A stretch of DNA of 64,000 nt from Eutreptiella sp. 'Long Island Sound 2002' (taxonomy: Eukaryota > Euglenozoa > Euglenophyceae > Eutreptiales > Eutreptiaceae). Both the position numbers and the translations under genes were made by a program. How positions within the stretch are numbered: the stretch's first letter is position 1; every line of letters begins with the position of its first letter. Shown here in pieces: positions 18,553 to 28,141 of the stretch. The notes below the pieces were generated by a model. That model was given only the letters and a program-made list of their open reading frames with translations, was not told the DNA's origin and made no database searches. The DNA is taken from the NCBI GenBank assembly GCA_964036045.1, contig OZ038383.1, positions 11,920,430 through 11,984,429 on the forward strand. The letters are read 5' to 3'.

Positions 18553-18985
18553 TACCGACAGCGACAGCAGCAAAAACAGCAGCAGCGACTCTCGGGGTAC
18601 CAGTGGCAGCGACAGCTCAGAGACCGACGAACCGTAACCACACCCTGTTACCACCCTGGGCCCCGCCTTCCCCAAGCCCAAGCCCAGGGAGCCCCAGAAG
18701 AAAACGACTTCAAAAATAAAAAAAACCAGAAAAAGCAGAAAAAACAGAAAAAAATCAGAAAAGTGCAAAACCCAAAAAAAAAAAAAAGGCGGGACCATGT
18801 GCTTCGGCAGCCGTGGTAGCATCACCTCAGGTGGGGCTGGGGAGCCGTTCAGCCCCGGGAGAGCGCCTCAACCCCCCCCTCAAATGTTTATAAGAGGGGG
18901 GGGGGTCTGGGTGGGTTGCTTAGTTTTGGGTGGGTGGGTGCCTCAAAACCCCAAAACCCCCCAGCCCCTTATAAACGTTCCCTGG

Positions 18986-19135
18986 CACGCACGCATTGTG
19001 CACACTGCACGCACACATTGTGCACGCTGCACGCACGCATTGTGCACGCTGCACGCCCGCATTGTGCACGCTGCACGCACGCATTTTGGACACTGCACGC
19101 ACGCACTGTGCACGCTGCACGCACGCACTGTGCAT
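18986..19135 (+). repeat. 22-bp minisatellite array 2
   Basis: Continuation of array 1 after the inserted element: seven units, period 22 bp, running straight into the second copy of the OCA2-like duplication. Confidence 0.85.
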
Positions 19136-19805
19136 GCTGCATTTGACGCTCTCTGGATTGCAATCCTTGGATTCATGACACTGGTGCTGCTGGCAGACAC
19201 AGAGAGGGAGCCCCTGCTGGAGCACGTTGAGTGGGGCACCCTCTTGTTCTTTGCAGCACTCTTTGTGCTCATGCGCATCTCATGCACGTCTCGAAAAGCT
19301 TGGGCTCATTGAGTGGATTGGAAATGTTGTGGTTACGATCATTGAAGCGGTACGTTGTTGCATTGCGCATTGGTTATCAAGGCAGTAGGAATACGTAGTG
19401 CCACCGCATGCAGGGATTCCATTTCATGCGAAAGAGTTGCATGGCCGCAACACATGACACAGTACAGTGATCAGTCTGTGGGTCTCACTGTTTTTTGAAT
19501 TTTGTTTTGTGCAAGCAGGAATCCAGTTTCTGCCACCCTCGATACCTACCCCCTGTGATGCGCGGTCGCTGGCATGGCGGTAAGTGAGTCCCTCACCGCC
19601 TCTCACAACACATTCCAACTTTTCATCCCTAGGAAAAGCGATGGCGGCAGTGGTTGCTATCATGGCAACCATTATGACAGCTTTTTTGATATTTGGGCAA
19701 ATGGTTACGGCAGCGTCGATTGCAGGGTGGCGTTAACGCAACCAAATGGGGGATGGGGGCTTGATGAAAATGTTTGTAGTGTGCACGCACGCATTGTGCA
19801 CGCTG
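19136..19805 (+). repeat. Segmental duplication, copy 2, with a broken OCA2-like exon
   Basis: Second copy of 17121-17780. The permease exon (19139-19312) has [19 protein letters not shown] but then loses frame because of a short insertion (CGCATCTCATG-like, about 19272-19285) and ends in TGA at 19310. Copy 1 keeps the frame there, so copy 2 is a pseudogene. Confidence 0.75.
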
Positions 19806-20155
19806 CACGCCCGCATTGTGCAAACTGCACGCACGCACTGTGCACGCTGCACGCCCGCATTGTGCAAACTGGACGCACGCACTGTGCACACTGCCCGCAC
19901 GCACTGTGCACACTGCACGCACGCATTGTGCAAACTGCACGCATGCACTGTGCATGCTGCACGCACGCACTGTGCACGCTGCACGCACGCATTGTACACA
20001 CTGCACGCACTCATCGTCGCCCGCATTGTGCACACTGCACGCACACACTGTGAACATTTGCACTGTGCGCATGCACGCATTCCGCACACTTCACACACGC
20101 ACTGTGAACATGAGCACTGTGCACACCGTACGCATGCACTGTGCACACTGCACTG
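19780..20155 (+). repeat. 22-bp minisatellite array 3
   Basis: About fifteen units with drift, becoming irregular after 20010. Same core words as arrays 1 and 2. Confidence 0.8.
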
Positions 20156-20750
20156 AGTTTTGGCAGGACCTCTGTATTTACTGATTTTTGTTGGCCATAC
20201 CTGGGAACATTCTCAATGGGGCATCCGTTCTGGCCTACTCCATGGAGGCCTCCTGGATCTGAAAACAAATCCCACTCCTATTGGGGAGCATGGAGACCGT
20301 GGTCTTTAATTTAATTCTGGTGTTTCAGATCATCTTGTTTGGCAAGCCGTCGAGCAAACCTCTGCTAGCCAGTGCATACAGTCCAATGCAGTATGAGTAT
20401 TGGCCTTGGGTGCAGGAATGCTGTGCTCCTTGGAGGAGGGAGGGACCCCATGGGGCAAATGCACTACTCAGTGCAGGCACTGCTCAGTGCACAATTTGGC
20501 CCAGAATTTCATGCTCAAGTTGTTGCTCTTTCCAAATGTCCTCAAATGATCAGTCAACATGTGCGGACCATGGTGCACACAGGGATGGATGCAGGTTCTG
20601 TATTTCTCAAGGTGGTCCCCTTCTCCACAAGGAAGATGTCTTGGGCATCATTTGTTGCGTTTGAAAAAAAGATTATCCAAAGCCCCCCCCCCCCCATATT
20701 TCAGGCTGTACCATGGGTCCAAAATGTTGCCTTTGCCCCCTGAACAACAG
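20156..20750 (+). other. Unassigned; possible relic exon
   Basis: An open frame at 20372-20680 has a protein-like composition (GPEFHAQVVALSKCPQMIS, VPFSTRKMSWASFVAF) but matches nothing I recognise, and the second half runs into a C-run and satellite. Otherwise nothing is seen. Confidence 0.25.
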
Positions 20751-20751
20751 G

Positions 20752-22612
20752 TCAGGGACCCCCCTCCCCTATTTTGAGGGTGCTGGATGCGAAAAAAGAG
20801 ATTGTAGGGACACACAGATCGTGACTCACACAATTTGCAACATCCGTATGCACTAAAATCTGCCGTTTTTCCATGAAAAAACGGCCAAAAATGGCCGTTT
20901 TTCGGTCAAAAATTGAGTTTGTTGGCCTCAGACAAGCAGTTGAAGACCCCCCCCCTATTTTGAGGATGCTGGATGTGAAAAAGCAAGTTGTAGTCACACA
21001 CAGGTCACGCAAACACAATTTACAGCATCCGTATGCACCAAAATTTGCCATTTTTCATGAAAAAAACGGCCAACAATGGCCATTTTTTGGTCAAAAGTTG
21101 AGATTTTTGGGCTCTCCCCTATTCTGAGGGCGCTGGATGCAAAAAAGCAGATTGTAGGGACACAAAGATCACGCAAACACAATTTACAGCATCCGTATGC
21201 ACCAAAATATGCCATTTTTCATGAAAACCGGCCAAAAATGGCCTTTTTTTTGTCAAATATTGATTTTTTTGGCTTTGTACAAGCAGTTGAAGGACCCCCC
21301 CCCTAATTTGAGGGTGCTGGATGCAAAAAAGCAAGTTGTGGTCACACAAAGATCACGAAAACACATTTTGTAGCATCCGTATGCACCACAATTTGCCGTT
21401 TCTCATGGAAAAAACGGCTAAAAATAGCCATTTCTTGGCCAAAAAATGATTTTTTTTGGCCTCAGACAAGCGGTTGAAGACTGCCCCCCTATTTTGAGGG
21501 TGCTGGATGCGAAAAAGCAGATTGTAGGGACACACAGATCACGCAAACACAATTTACAGCATCCGTACGCACCAAAATTTGCCATTTTCCATGAAAAAAC
21601 GGCCAACAATGGCCATTTTTTGGTCAAAAGTTGAGATTTTTGGGCTCTCCCCTATTTTGAGGGTGCTGGATGCAAAAAAGCAGATTGTAGGGACACACAG
21701 ATCACGCAAACACAATTTACAGCATCCGTACGCACCAAAATATGCCATTTTTCATGAAAACCGGCCAAAAATGGCCGTTTTTTTGTCAAATATTGATTTT
21801 TTGGCTTTGTACAAGCAGTTGAAGGACCCCCCCCCCTAATTTGAGGGTGCTGGATGCAAAAAAGCAAGTTGTGGTCACACAAAGATCACAACAACACATT
21901 TTGTAGCATCCGTATGCACCACAATTTGCCGTTTCTCATGGAAAAGACGGCTAAAAATGGCCATTTCTTGGTCAAAGAATGATTTTTCTTGGCCTGAGAC
22001 AAGTGGTTGAAGACTGCCCCCCTATTTTGAGGGTGCTGGATGCGAAAAAGCAGATTGTAGGGACACACATATCACGCAAACACAATTTACAGCATCCGTA
22101 CGCACCAAAATTTGCCGTTTTTCACGAAAAAAACGGCCACAAATGGCCCTTTTCTGGTCACATATTGATTTTTTTTGGCTTCGTACAAGCAGTTGAAGGA
22201 TCCCCCCCCAAATTTTGAGGGTGCTGGATGCAAAAAAGCAAGCTGTATGCACGCACGGACTACGAAAGCACAATCTACAGCATCTGTATGCACCAAAATT
22301 TGCTATTTTTCATGGAAAAACTGCCAAAAATGGCCGTTTCTTGGTCAAAAAATAAGTATTTTGGCCTCAGACAGGCAGTTGCAGAGCCCGCCCCCCCCAT
22401 TTTGAGGGTGCTGGATGCAAAAAAGCATGCTGTGTGGACACACCGATTGCCCAAACACAATTTACAGCATTCTTATGCCCCAAAATCTGCCATTTTTCAA
22501 CAAAGTCGGCGAAAAATAGCCATTTTTCTATCAAAAATTTTTTTTTAGCCTGAAGCAAGCAGCTGAACCACCCCCCCTCCCGATTGGAGGGTGCTCGCTG
22601 CAAAAAAGCGAA
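20752..22612 (+). repeat. Satellite of about 160-190-bp monomers with higher-order structure
   Basis: Monomers begin at CCCCTATTTTGAGGGTGCTGG-like starts near 20767, 20953, 21116, 21300, 21489, 21650, 21834, 22021, 22207 and 22397. Intervals are about 186, 163, 184, 189, 161, 184 and 187: a three-monomer pattern repeating every about 534 bp. Each monomer holds a self-complementary segment of the form AACGGCC-AAAAAT-GGCCGTT. It is non-coding; translated frames are repeats only. Confidence 0.8.
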
Positions 22613-22800
22613 ATACGCCAAAGAACTACATAAAATATGATAGTATGTGCATAAGAATGGGATGAGCGATGAACATTTGAGGTGTTTTTGGCCCTATTTT
22701 GCACCGTTTTTGGTCCATTTCCATATGGTTCATAGGTAGGCTTTTGCGTGCCTATCACCGTACACACACATGTTTGAGGCTTAGGTTGTTATTTTTGGGG
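22613..22800 (+). repeat. Diverged single monomer of the 190-bp satellite
   Basis: It shares TTTGAGGTGTTTTTGGCCC, CCATATGGTTCATAGGTAGG and the CACACACATGTTTGAGGC segment with the arrays at 7698 and 14090. Confidence 0.7.
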
Positions 22801-23344
22801 AACAATGGGGTAGGAGGAACCCCCCCCCCTGCTATTTGGGGGGTGTATAATTAAAACAAAAGGTTACTTTTGGTCTTTTTGGGTACAAAACCTATTTTCA
22901 TGGTTTTTTCGTGCCTATACTATACTATACCGGTACACTGGTGTGCAGCACTGTTCTGCTGCACCACCCCAGAGCAGACAAAAATACTCCAAAATAGGCC
23001 GAATTCCAGGGTTTTTGATGGTTTGGAAGAAAGCTCGGGTGGGAGGAACCCCCCCGTCCCTTTTTTGGGGCCAGAGAATCCAAAGAAAATTGGAATTTCT
23101 GTCAAAAATCCTCTCTAGGCAGGTACCCTGGTGTGCAGCACTGTTCTGCAGGACCAGCCCAGAGCAGGCAAAAATACCCCAAAATAGGCCAAATTTCAGG
23201 GTTTTGATATTTTTGGACAAAATTCGGGTAGGAGGACCCCCCCCCCCTATTTTGGAGCCGTAGAAACCAAAAAAATAGGTCATTTCCCGCGAAAAACCCT
23301 TTTTTGTCGACTTTTTGAATTTTGGGAAAAAACAGCTGCTAAAA
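22801..23344 (+). repeat. 191-bp tandem repeat, two copies
   Basis: GGTGTGCAGCACTGTTCTGC occurs at about 22938 and 23129. Both units continue with AATAC-CCAAAATAGGCC, a G-C-rich run, and a similar end. It is non-coding. 22801-22910 is simple AT/CCC-rich sequence. Confidence 0.7.
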
Positions 23345-24127
23345 TCATAGGTGGGTAGGTGACGCTTGGGGCGGAATCAGGGGCTCTAGTTTAGCCCGAA
23401 TCTCTTGAGTAAGATCGCCCACAAGTTCAGGGGTGGCTCCTCGGAGAGCCTCTTTTATCTCCGATCGTGTCAGGGACCTGTTGGAGGATCTCCCCGATCC
23501 TCTACTCCTGCTCCCGCATGACTCAGGTCCTCTCCTCAGCCCACTCAGGGTTGCATACCCAGGAACATCCACATAGGCTCCCGTAGCGGGTAGAGGATGG
23601 TGATAGTGAGCCAAATATCATCGCGGCGCAGAACTGGAGGCCACCGGCTCACTGGTAGTAGTTGCCTCTGGAAACTCAGTGGTAGGTAGCTTCACACCAT
23701 AGGCAGGGTAGGTAGGCATACAAGTAAAGCCTGTGCCCTCAGCCATAGGCGGGTTGGTTATGGGTGTGGATGTTGCAGCGGCTGGGTCTGGAGTTGGGAG
23801 TGTGGTGGTTGTAGGAGAGGGTGATGCGTGGAGGCCGAAAGCGCTAGGTGCGCCCTCGAAGGTCAACTCACTCGTCGGGTCGTGCCCATGGTCTAATCCT
23901 TCGTCTGCCATGCTTTCTCCAGCATCCTTCTCCCTCTCTCTCTTTTTCTTCACAGGATTCGTGTCCACCTCCTCGACTGAGAGAGCCGGGAAGGCCGACT
24001 GAAGTCCTTCCAGAGAATCATCCGCCACGTCCACTGGCCCATGTAAGGGCACCGAAGGTACAGCGCTAGGTCCAGGTCCAGGTTCACCAGGTGCTGGCAT
24101 TGCTGGTGCCTCAGGCGCCATCCTCAC
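23345..24127 (-). pseudogene. Truncated gag of a Ty3-like element (element 0)
   Basis: On the minus strand a frame starts at ATG 24127 and runs 169 codons to a stop at 23618; a second frame (23614-23345) continues with SRSRGSGRSSNRSLTRSEIK. The composition (Pro/Thr/Ala-rich, a KKKREREK basic run) and the position just after an LTR and a primer-binding-like site fit the start of a gag. No zinc knuckle or pol follows; the element breaks at about 23340 next to satellite DNA. The stop at 23618 and the frame change indicate decay. Confidence 0.4.
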
Positions 24128-24252
24128 GTCGGTGTCCTCCTTCTTTGTGTCCGTATTCGCCCTTCTTGCTTATATATGACAGATCTCGGCGCACTGGATG
24201 TACGGCACGGGGATGCTGCCGGTACGCAGAGACAGTCTGCCTCTTGCTACCA

Positions 24253-25046
24253 GAACGCTTTATAGTGATTTCAACACTGTGTGTTTGTTGTGCCTGTCCT
24301 GCTGCTTGCTGCTGGTGTATGGTTCCTGCTGCTTGTTTTTGATGAGGAAAATGTTTTATTGCTGAAATACAACCAATCCAGGATAACCCAAGCCAGAGAT
24401 AAGCAAGTAGAAGAAGATCAGGATCAAAGCATGAAGGGCTGCAGTCACAAAGAGTTAGATAAAGACAACTATCAACAAATAGACCACAGCAATTATCATA
24501 CATTGCAGCTCAGGAGGAAATATTTTACATGTTTGAGAAAAGCTGATTGGAAAACTGCCCCAAGGGCTCACTCTCATCCACAGTGCCATCTTGAGATGTG
24601 CACGCTTTGTTTTCGGGTCCCATAGGTGCTGAGGTGGCATGGCTCGTGGCGATGAGGTCACTGCCATGTCACATGGGATATTGGTACTTAGCTAGACTGA
24701 CTGGGTATTGAACCCAGGACCTCTCAAAAAGAGGTGCCCCAGCCCCCTGGGGTGCATACCACTAGGATAGCTAAGAATTCATGGGAAAACATAGATAAAT
24801 TCATAGGCTCTACCTTCAGTATATCAGTGCCTCAGCAACCCAGGAAAAGATGTTTTAGTGCCTATAGCTTGGGGATAAAGGGGTCCACACCACATCCTGA
24901 TTTAGTGTTTGGTTCCATAGCTCAAAATGTGTTATCACCCGTTTTGGTTGGGCCAATACTAAGATAAAAATGCATGAGTGCTTAGAGCACCTCTTATACA
25001 ACTACAGTATACCCTAAAGCATTGGAAAAGCACTTTTTCTTACTCA
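24253..25046 (-). repeat. LTR of element 0 with adjacent primer-binding-like site
   Basis: Read on the minus strand it starts TGAGTAAGAAAAAG and ends before TGGTAGCAAGAGG (24240-24252), close to the initiator-tRNA-Met primer site of the other elements. Its 3' part resembles the LTR at 44095-44808 in several blocks (CTGCAGCCCTTC, CTTCTACTTGCT). It directly follows the truncated pol of element 1, with no polypurine tract between. Confidence 0.5.
24689..24776 (-). ncRNA. tRNA-like sequence inside the LTR
   Basis: On the minus strand CTTAGCTA and TAGCTAAG at the two ends are complementary. A perfect 5-bp T-arm (CTGGG-TTCAATA-CCCAG) and a hairpin ACCTC-TTTTTGA-GAGGT are present, and CCCCA/TGGGG can pair. 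It resembles a class II tRNA or one with a UUU anticodon, but the arm spacing is not standard, so tRNA pseudogene or tRNA-derived insert is more likely than a working tRNA. Confidence 0.35.
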
Positions 25047-25538
25047 GAACTGAGATGGGACCACTGTAGGCACCCATCCAGTCGCGTCTCAGGCACAACA
25101 ATCCGGTCCTCGTAGAAGAGGTACTGATTGTTTTTATACCACTGGTGCCCGTCAATGACACGGGGTTCGAGACCAGTGCTGAGGGTTTGGAGAATTTCTT
25201 TATATTCTGACTGATAGTCGGTTAGACTGCAACCCTCCAGGATTCCAGCAGTGCGCATGGACAGGTCAAGTTGGACATCCATACGCTGAAAAGCCTCTTT
25301 GGCGAGCGCCTCAGAGGTCTCACGTATAAGCGCATCGAAGTTATTGCGCGATATATAGTCAGACAGTTCATTTTTTATACCGGGGATATGATGAACTGTC
25401 AACCTGAACTGGCTCAGGTAAGTCCACCACCGCTTTAGCTTTGCTTTCTCTGGCGGTGGGCCCTTCTGAAAAGACTTCACAGGTTCCTGGTCACATAGCC
25501 AGACAATAGGGTTAGATCCCAGGAGTCGGGATTGTGAC
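25040..25538 (-). pseudogene. Element 1 pol: RNase H end and truncated integrase start
   Basis: From the LINE junction the frame encodes SRLLGSNPIVWLCDQEPVKSF, then WWTYLSQFRLTVHHIPGIKN and DYISR: the end of the RNase H/connection region, matching element 2 (48546-49030) closely. Then come about 100 residues including HQWYKNNQYLFYEDRIVVPE, the usual lead into the integrase HHCC finger. It stops at TAA (25040-25042) before the integrase core, at the start of the neighbouring LTR. Integration function is therefore missing. Confidence 0.65.
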
Positions 25539-25539
25539 A

Positions 25540-27283
25540 CTCTGGATATACTATGGCGACAGCCGCACGGCACGGGTGGCGGACCTCCGCAACATCATCC
25601 CCCGCCACATCCAGCGCGCGGTAGGGCCCTTCACCGTGTACGCGGTACCGCACCCCATAACAGCCCCATGCACCCACTGCAACCCTCAGTGCGCGCTGCC
25701 ATGCGCGGGCGCTCTGCAGCAACCCCTGCCCACCCCTACCTACAGGGGGGGCATATTCCTCAGCACGATACCCGGGGACCCACACCCCTACCTCCTGCCC
25801 GCAGCGGACCGCCACCACGCCATACCGCTACACCTTGTCGAGCACCTGGCGGTGGGACCATCCCCCTTCCAGAAGCGCCCCCCCCACACCCCATCCGACG
25901 GACGCCCGCCAGATGAGCCGACGCACGCCACACCTGGACCCAAACGCGCCATCGCACTCCTCACCCTAAAGGCGGAAGGCACCATCCCCCGAGACCTGGA
26001 GGGGGAAAACCACCCCATGGTGGAAGGGCTGACGGAACACGTCATGATCGCAGCCATGTACGCCACGGCGTCCGCCTCCCGCCTCTGGGAGGACCGCCCC
26101 CCCCCCACCTCTAGCCCAAGCAGCGCAGGATGCCCCCGACGCGGGCCCCACCGCCGAGGACATCCACCAAATCCTCAACATGCGAGCACCCCCGAAGACC
26201 CACCCTGCGGTCCGCCCCATCCAGCTCGTCAGCTGGGACGCCATGGATGCCCCCCCAACCACCACGGAGGTCCACATCCTCAAGCACCGGGACACCTGGT
26301 GGACGGTGGAATGGGACGACCACGGCAAGGTCAGACGGGCAACGGCACATGCCCCCGACGACGAAGTCCCGCCCCCACCACGCGGAGGAGACCGCTTGCG
26401 ACTCGCCGCACGCATCCCCCATGCCCCAGAGGCAGCCTGGGAAGCGCTGCACTACGCCCTCTACTGGGCGCAGGGGGCGCCAGAAGGCCCCCTCCCCCCG
26501 GAACGCACCCCAGCGTGGACACGCCACGCCACCCGCTACACGGCCCACATGCGCCGCCACGGGGCAGGCACCGGGCACCGGCTCCTCACCTGGCCCACGG
26601 ACCCGCCCGACGCCCTGCAGGAGGCCGAGGAAGTGCTTGGCCTCATGACCAAGCAAGTGTTCCAGCTGAAGGACCCCGTCCCCACGTCCAAGCCCGACGT
26701 CCCAGCCGCCCGCGAACACCCCGTGTTTGCACCGGGCCACGCACCCGTACAGCAGCCCCAGGGCGCACCTCCCCAACGGGGACAACCCGCTGCCCGGCGC
26801 CGCCAAGGTGCGCGGAAGCGCAAGGCCCCCACACAGGCCAAACCCGCGCCAAAGCCAAGGGCCAAGCCGAAGAGCTGGACCAAAGAGGAAGCCGCTGCCC
26901 TGTATCCCGAATACGCCATCGGCACCTGGGTGCAGCTGCCCTTCGAGTACCCCGCGGCCGCGGGCCCCTCCAAGTGGATATGGGCAGCAGGGGAGGTCAA
27001 GCACCGGTACCTCGTCACCGGGGACCACCAGGGGTTCAAGATCCACGTCAAGTGGGACCCGGCCACCCCCAACGACAAGAAGCTGGGGCGCACCATCGAA
27101 CTCTGGCGAGACCGAGCCGGTCGTGAGATGGTCCCCATGCAGCTGTGCACCCCCGACACGGAGCACCTCACCGGCAACGAGTACACGGGCGAAGTCCACA
27201 ATGCATGGGCCCTACCCCAGCCCCAGAAGCGGAACCGCAAGGCACCCGCAGCTCAGGGCGTCATCGACCTCCTCGACGCCTGA
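25540..27283 (+). pseudogene. LINE ORF1-like region, one frameshift
   Basis: Frame 1 is open from the 5' end to about 26100 (about 185 codons, including an LLTLKAEGTIPRDLEGEN stretch). After the nine-C run at about 26098-26106 the protein-like sequence continues in frame 2 to TGA at 27281. The second part contains HILKHRDTWWTVEWDDHGK, a helical block rich in Ala/Trp, a basic stretch (ARRRQGARKRKA, KPAPKPRAKPKSW) and an end domain with WVQLPFEYP and IHVKWDP. The basic centre suggests RNA binding. No classical zinc knuckle or RRM is recognised. It is probably the LINE ORF1 protein; the frameshift lies in a homopolymer. Confidence 0.45.
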
Positions 27284-28141
27284 CGGGGCCAGGGCCGGAC
27301 ACGGCCCGCCCCCCCAACTACCGGTCCCCAGAAACCGGCACCTGCGGAAGCCCACGCCCGCATCAACATCCTCAACGAGCCCGCGGTCACCTACGACCCC
27401 ACCAAGGCCGCCACACTGCAAGCCATGCCCGGGCCGCACCCCCAAGGCGCAGACCTCCTGGGGTTCCTGGAGCAAGCCCTCCGCAGAGCGGACCAACCCG
27501 AACCAGCACCGGTCCTGGACCCGGAGGGGAACAAATATCACGCCCACTGGGAACGGGGGGTACCCCTCTACCACACGACGTCGGTCACGGTACATGCCCA
27601 CCCCGACCTCGGAGTGGATGGTCGCCTCGGGGCGTACGAGTGCGTGGGGCCCGGATGGCAGCTAAACGTGCTACTCACGCACGTCCCATTCGGGGAGGAG
27701 ACCAAGGACTTCCTGGACACCCTGAGCCTGGCGTACCGCCGACTCTCCCTCCTGGCACCCACCATCATCATAGGCGACCTAAACGCCGCCCCCACCGACG
27801 ACGACCGCACCGGCCCACCCACAGCCACCGACACAGCTATCCGGGACGCCATGCACCAACTGGGCCTCACCGACCTCACGGCAGGACTCACCGGCACACC
27901 CTCCCATTACCCCCACCAAGCCGGCACGCACCCATCCCGCATCGACACGTGCTACGGGGACCCAACCACGGTGCGCGTCCACGAAGCAGCCTACGGGGAC
28001 CTCCCGCCCACAGGCACGGGCCACCGGCCCCTCTACATCGACCTCATCATCCCCAACCTACCCCCACCCTCGGCCACCCTGCCAGACGACACCCTCCCAC
28101 CCACACTGCAGTTCCCGGCCGAGGACAACCACGGCGCCTAG
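27284..28141 (+). pseudogene. LINE APE-type endonuclease domain
   Basis: In the same frame as the preceding ORF, after TGA 27281-27283. Endonuclease motifs are clear: TIIIGDLNAAPTDDD (the GDxN motif), SRIDTCYGDP (the S-R-I-D motif) and TGTGHRPLYIDL in place of the terminal SDH. The N-terminal N and E motifs of the fold are not evident, so the start may be degraded. The frame ends at TAG 28139-28141 and stays open afterwards into the reverse transcriptase. The enzyme would nick target DNA for priming of reverse transcription. SDH reads GH-x-P here, which may affect activity. Confidence 0.6.

Larger units (their letters stand above)
17897..18985 (+). mobile_element. 1089-bp inverted-repeat element with 6-bp target duplication
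   Basis: Perfect 19-bp inverted ends: CCAGGGAACGTTTATAAGG at 17897-17915 and its complement at 18967-18985. CACGCA flanks both sides (17891-17896, 18986-18991); removing the element plus one CACGCA restores a normal minisatellite unit. Because the host repeat is rich in CACG, the duplication length could be mis-set. Subterminal G-runs followed by TCTGGGTGGG occur near both ends (about 17926 and 18895). Inside are a tRNA-like segment and a small zinc-finger frame. The superfamily is not identified. Confidence 0.65.

Noticed and set aside
17604-20156. Cys/His-rich frames such as those reading [12 protein letters not shown]
   Set aside because: These are translations of the 22-bp minisatellite on both strands, not zinc-finger genes.
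20752-22612. CRISPR-like regular repeats
   Set aside because: The whole unit repeats without unique spacers, and the window is eukaryotic; it is satellite DNA.
26727-27665. 312-codon Pro/Ser/Thr-rich frame
   Set aside because: Shadow of the LINE ORF1 and endonuclease frame.
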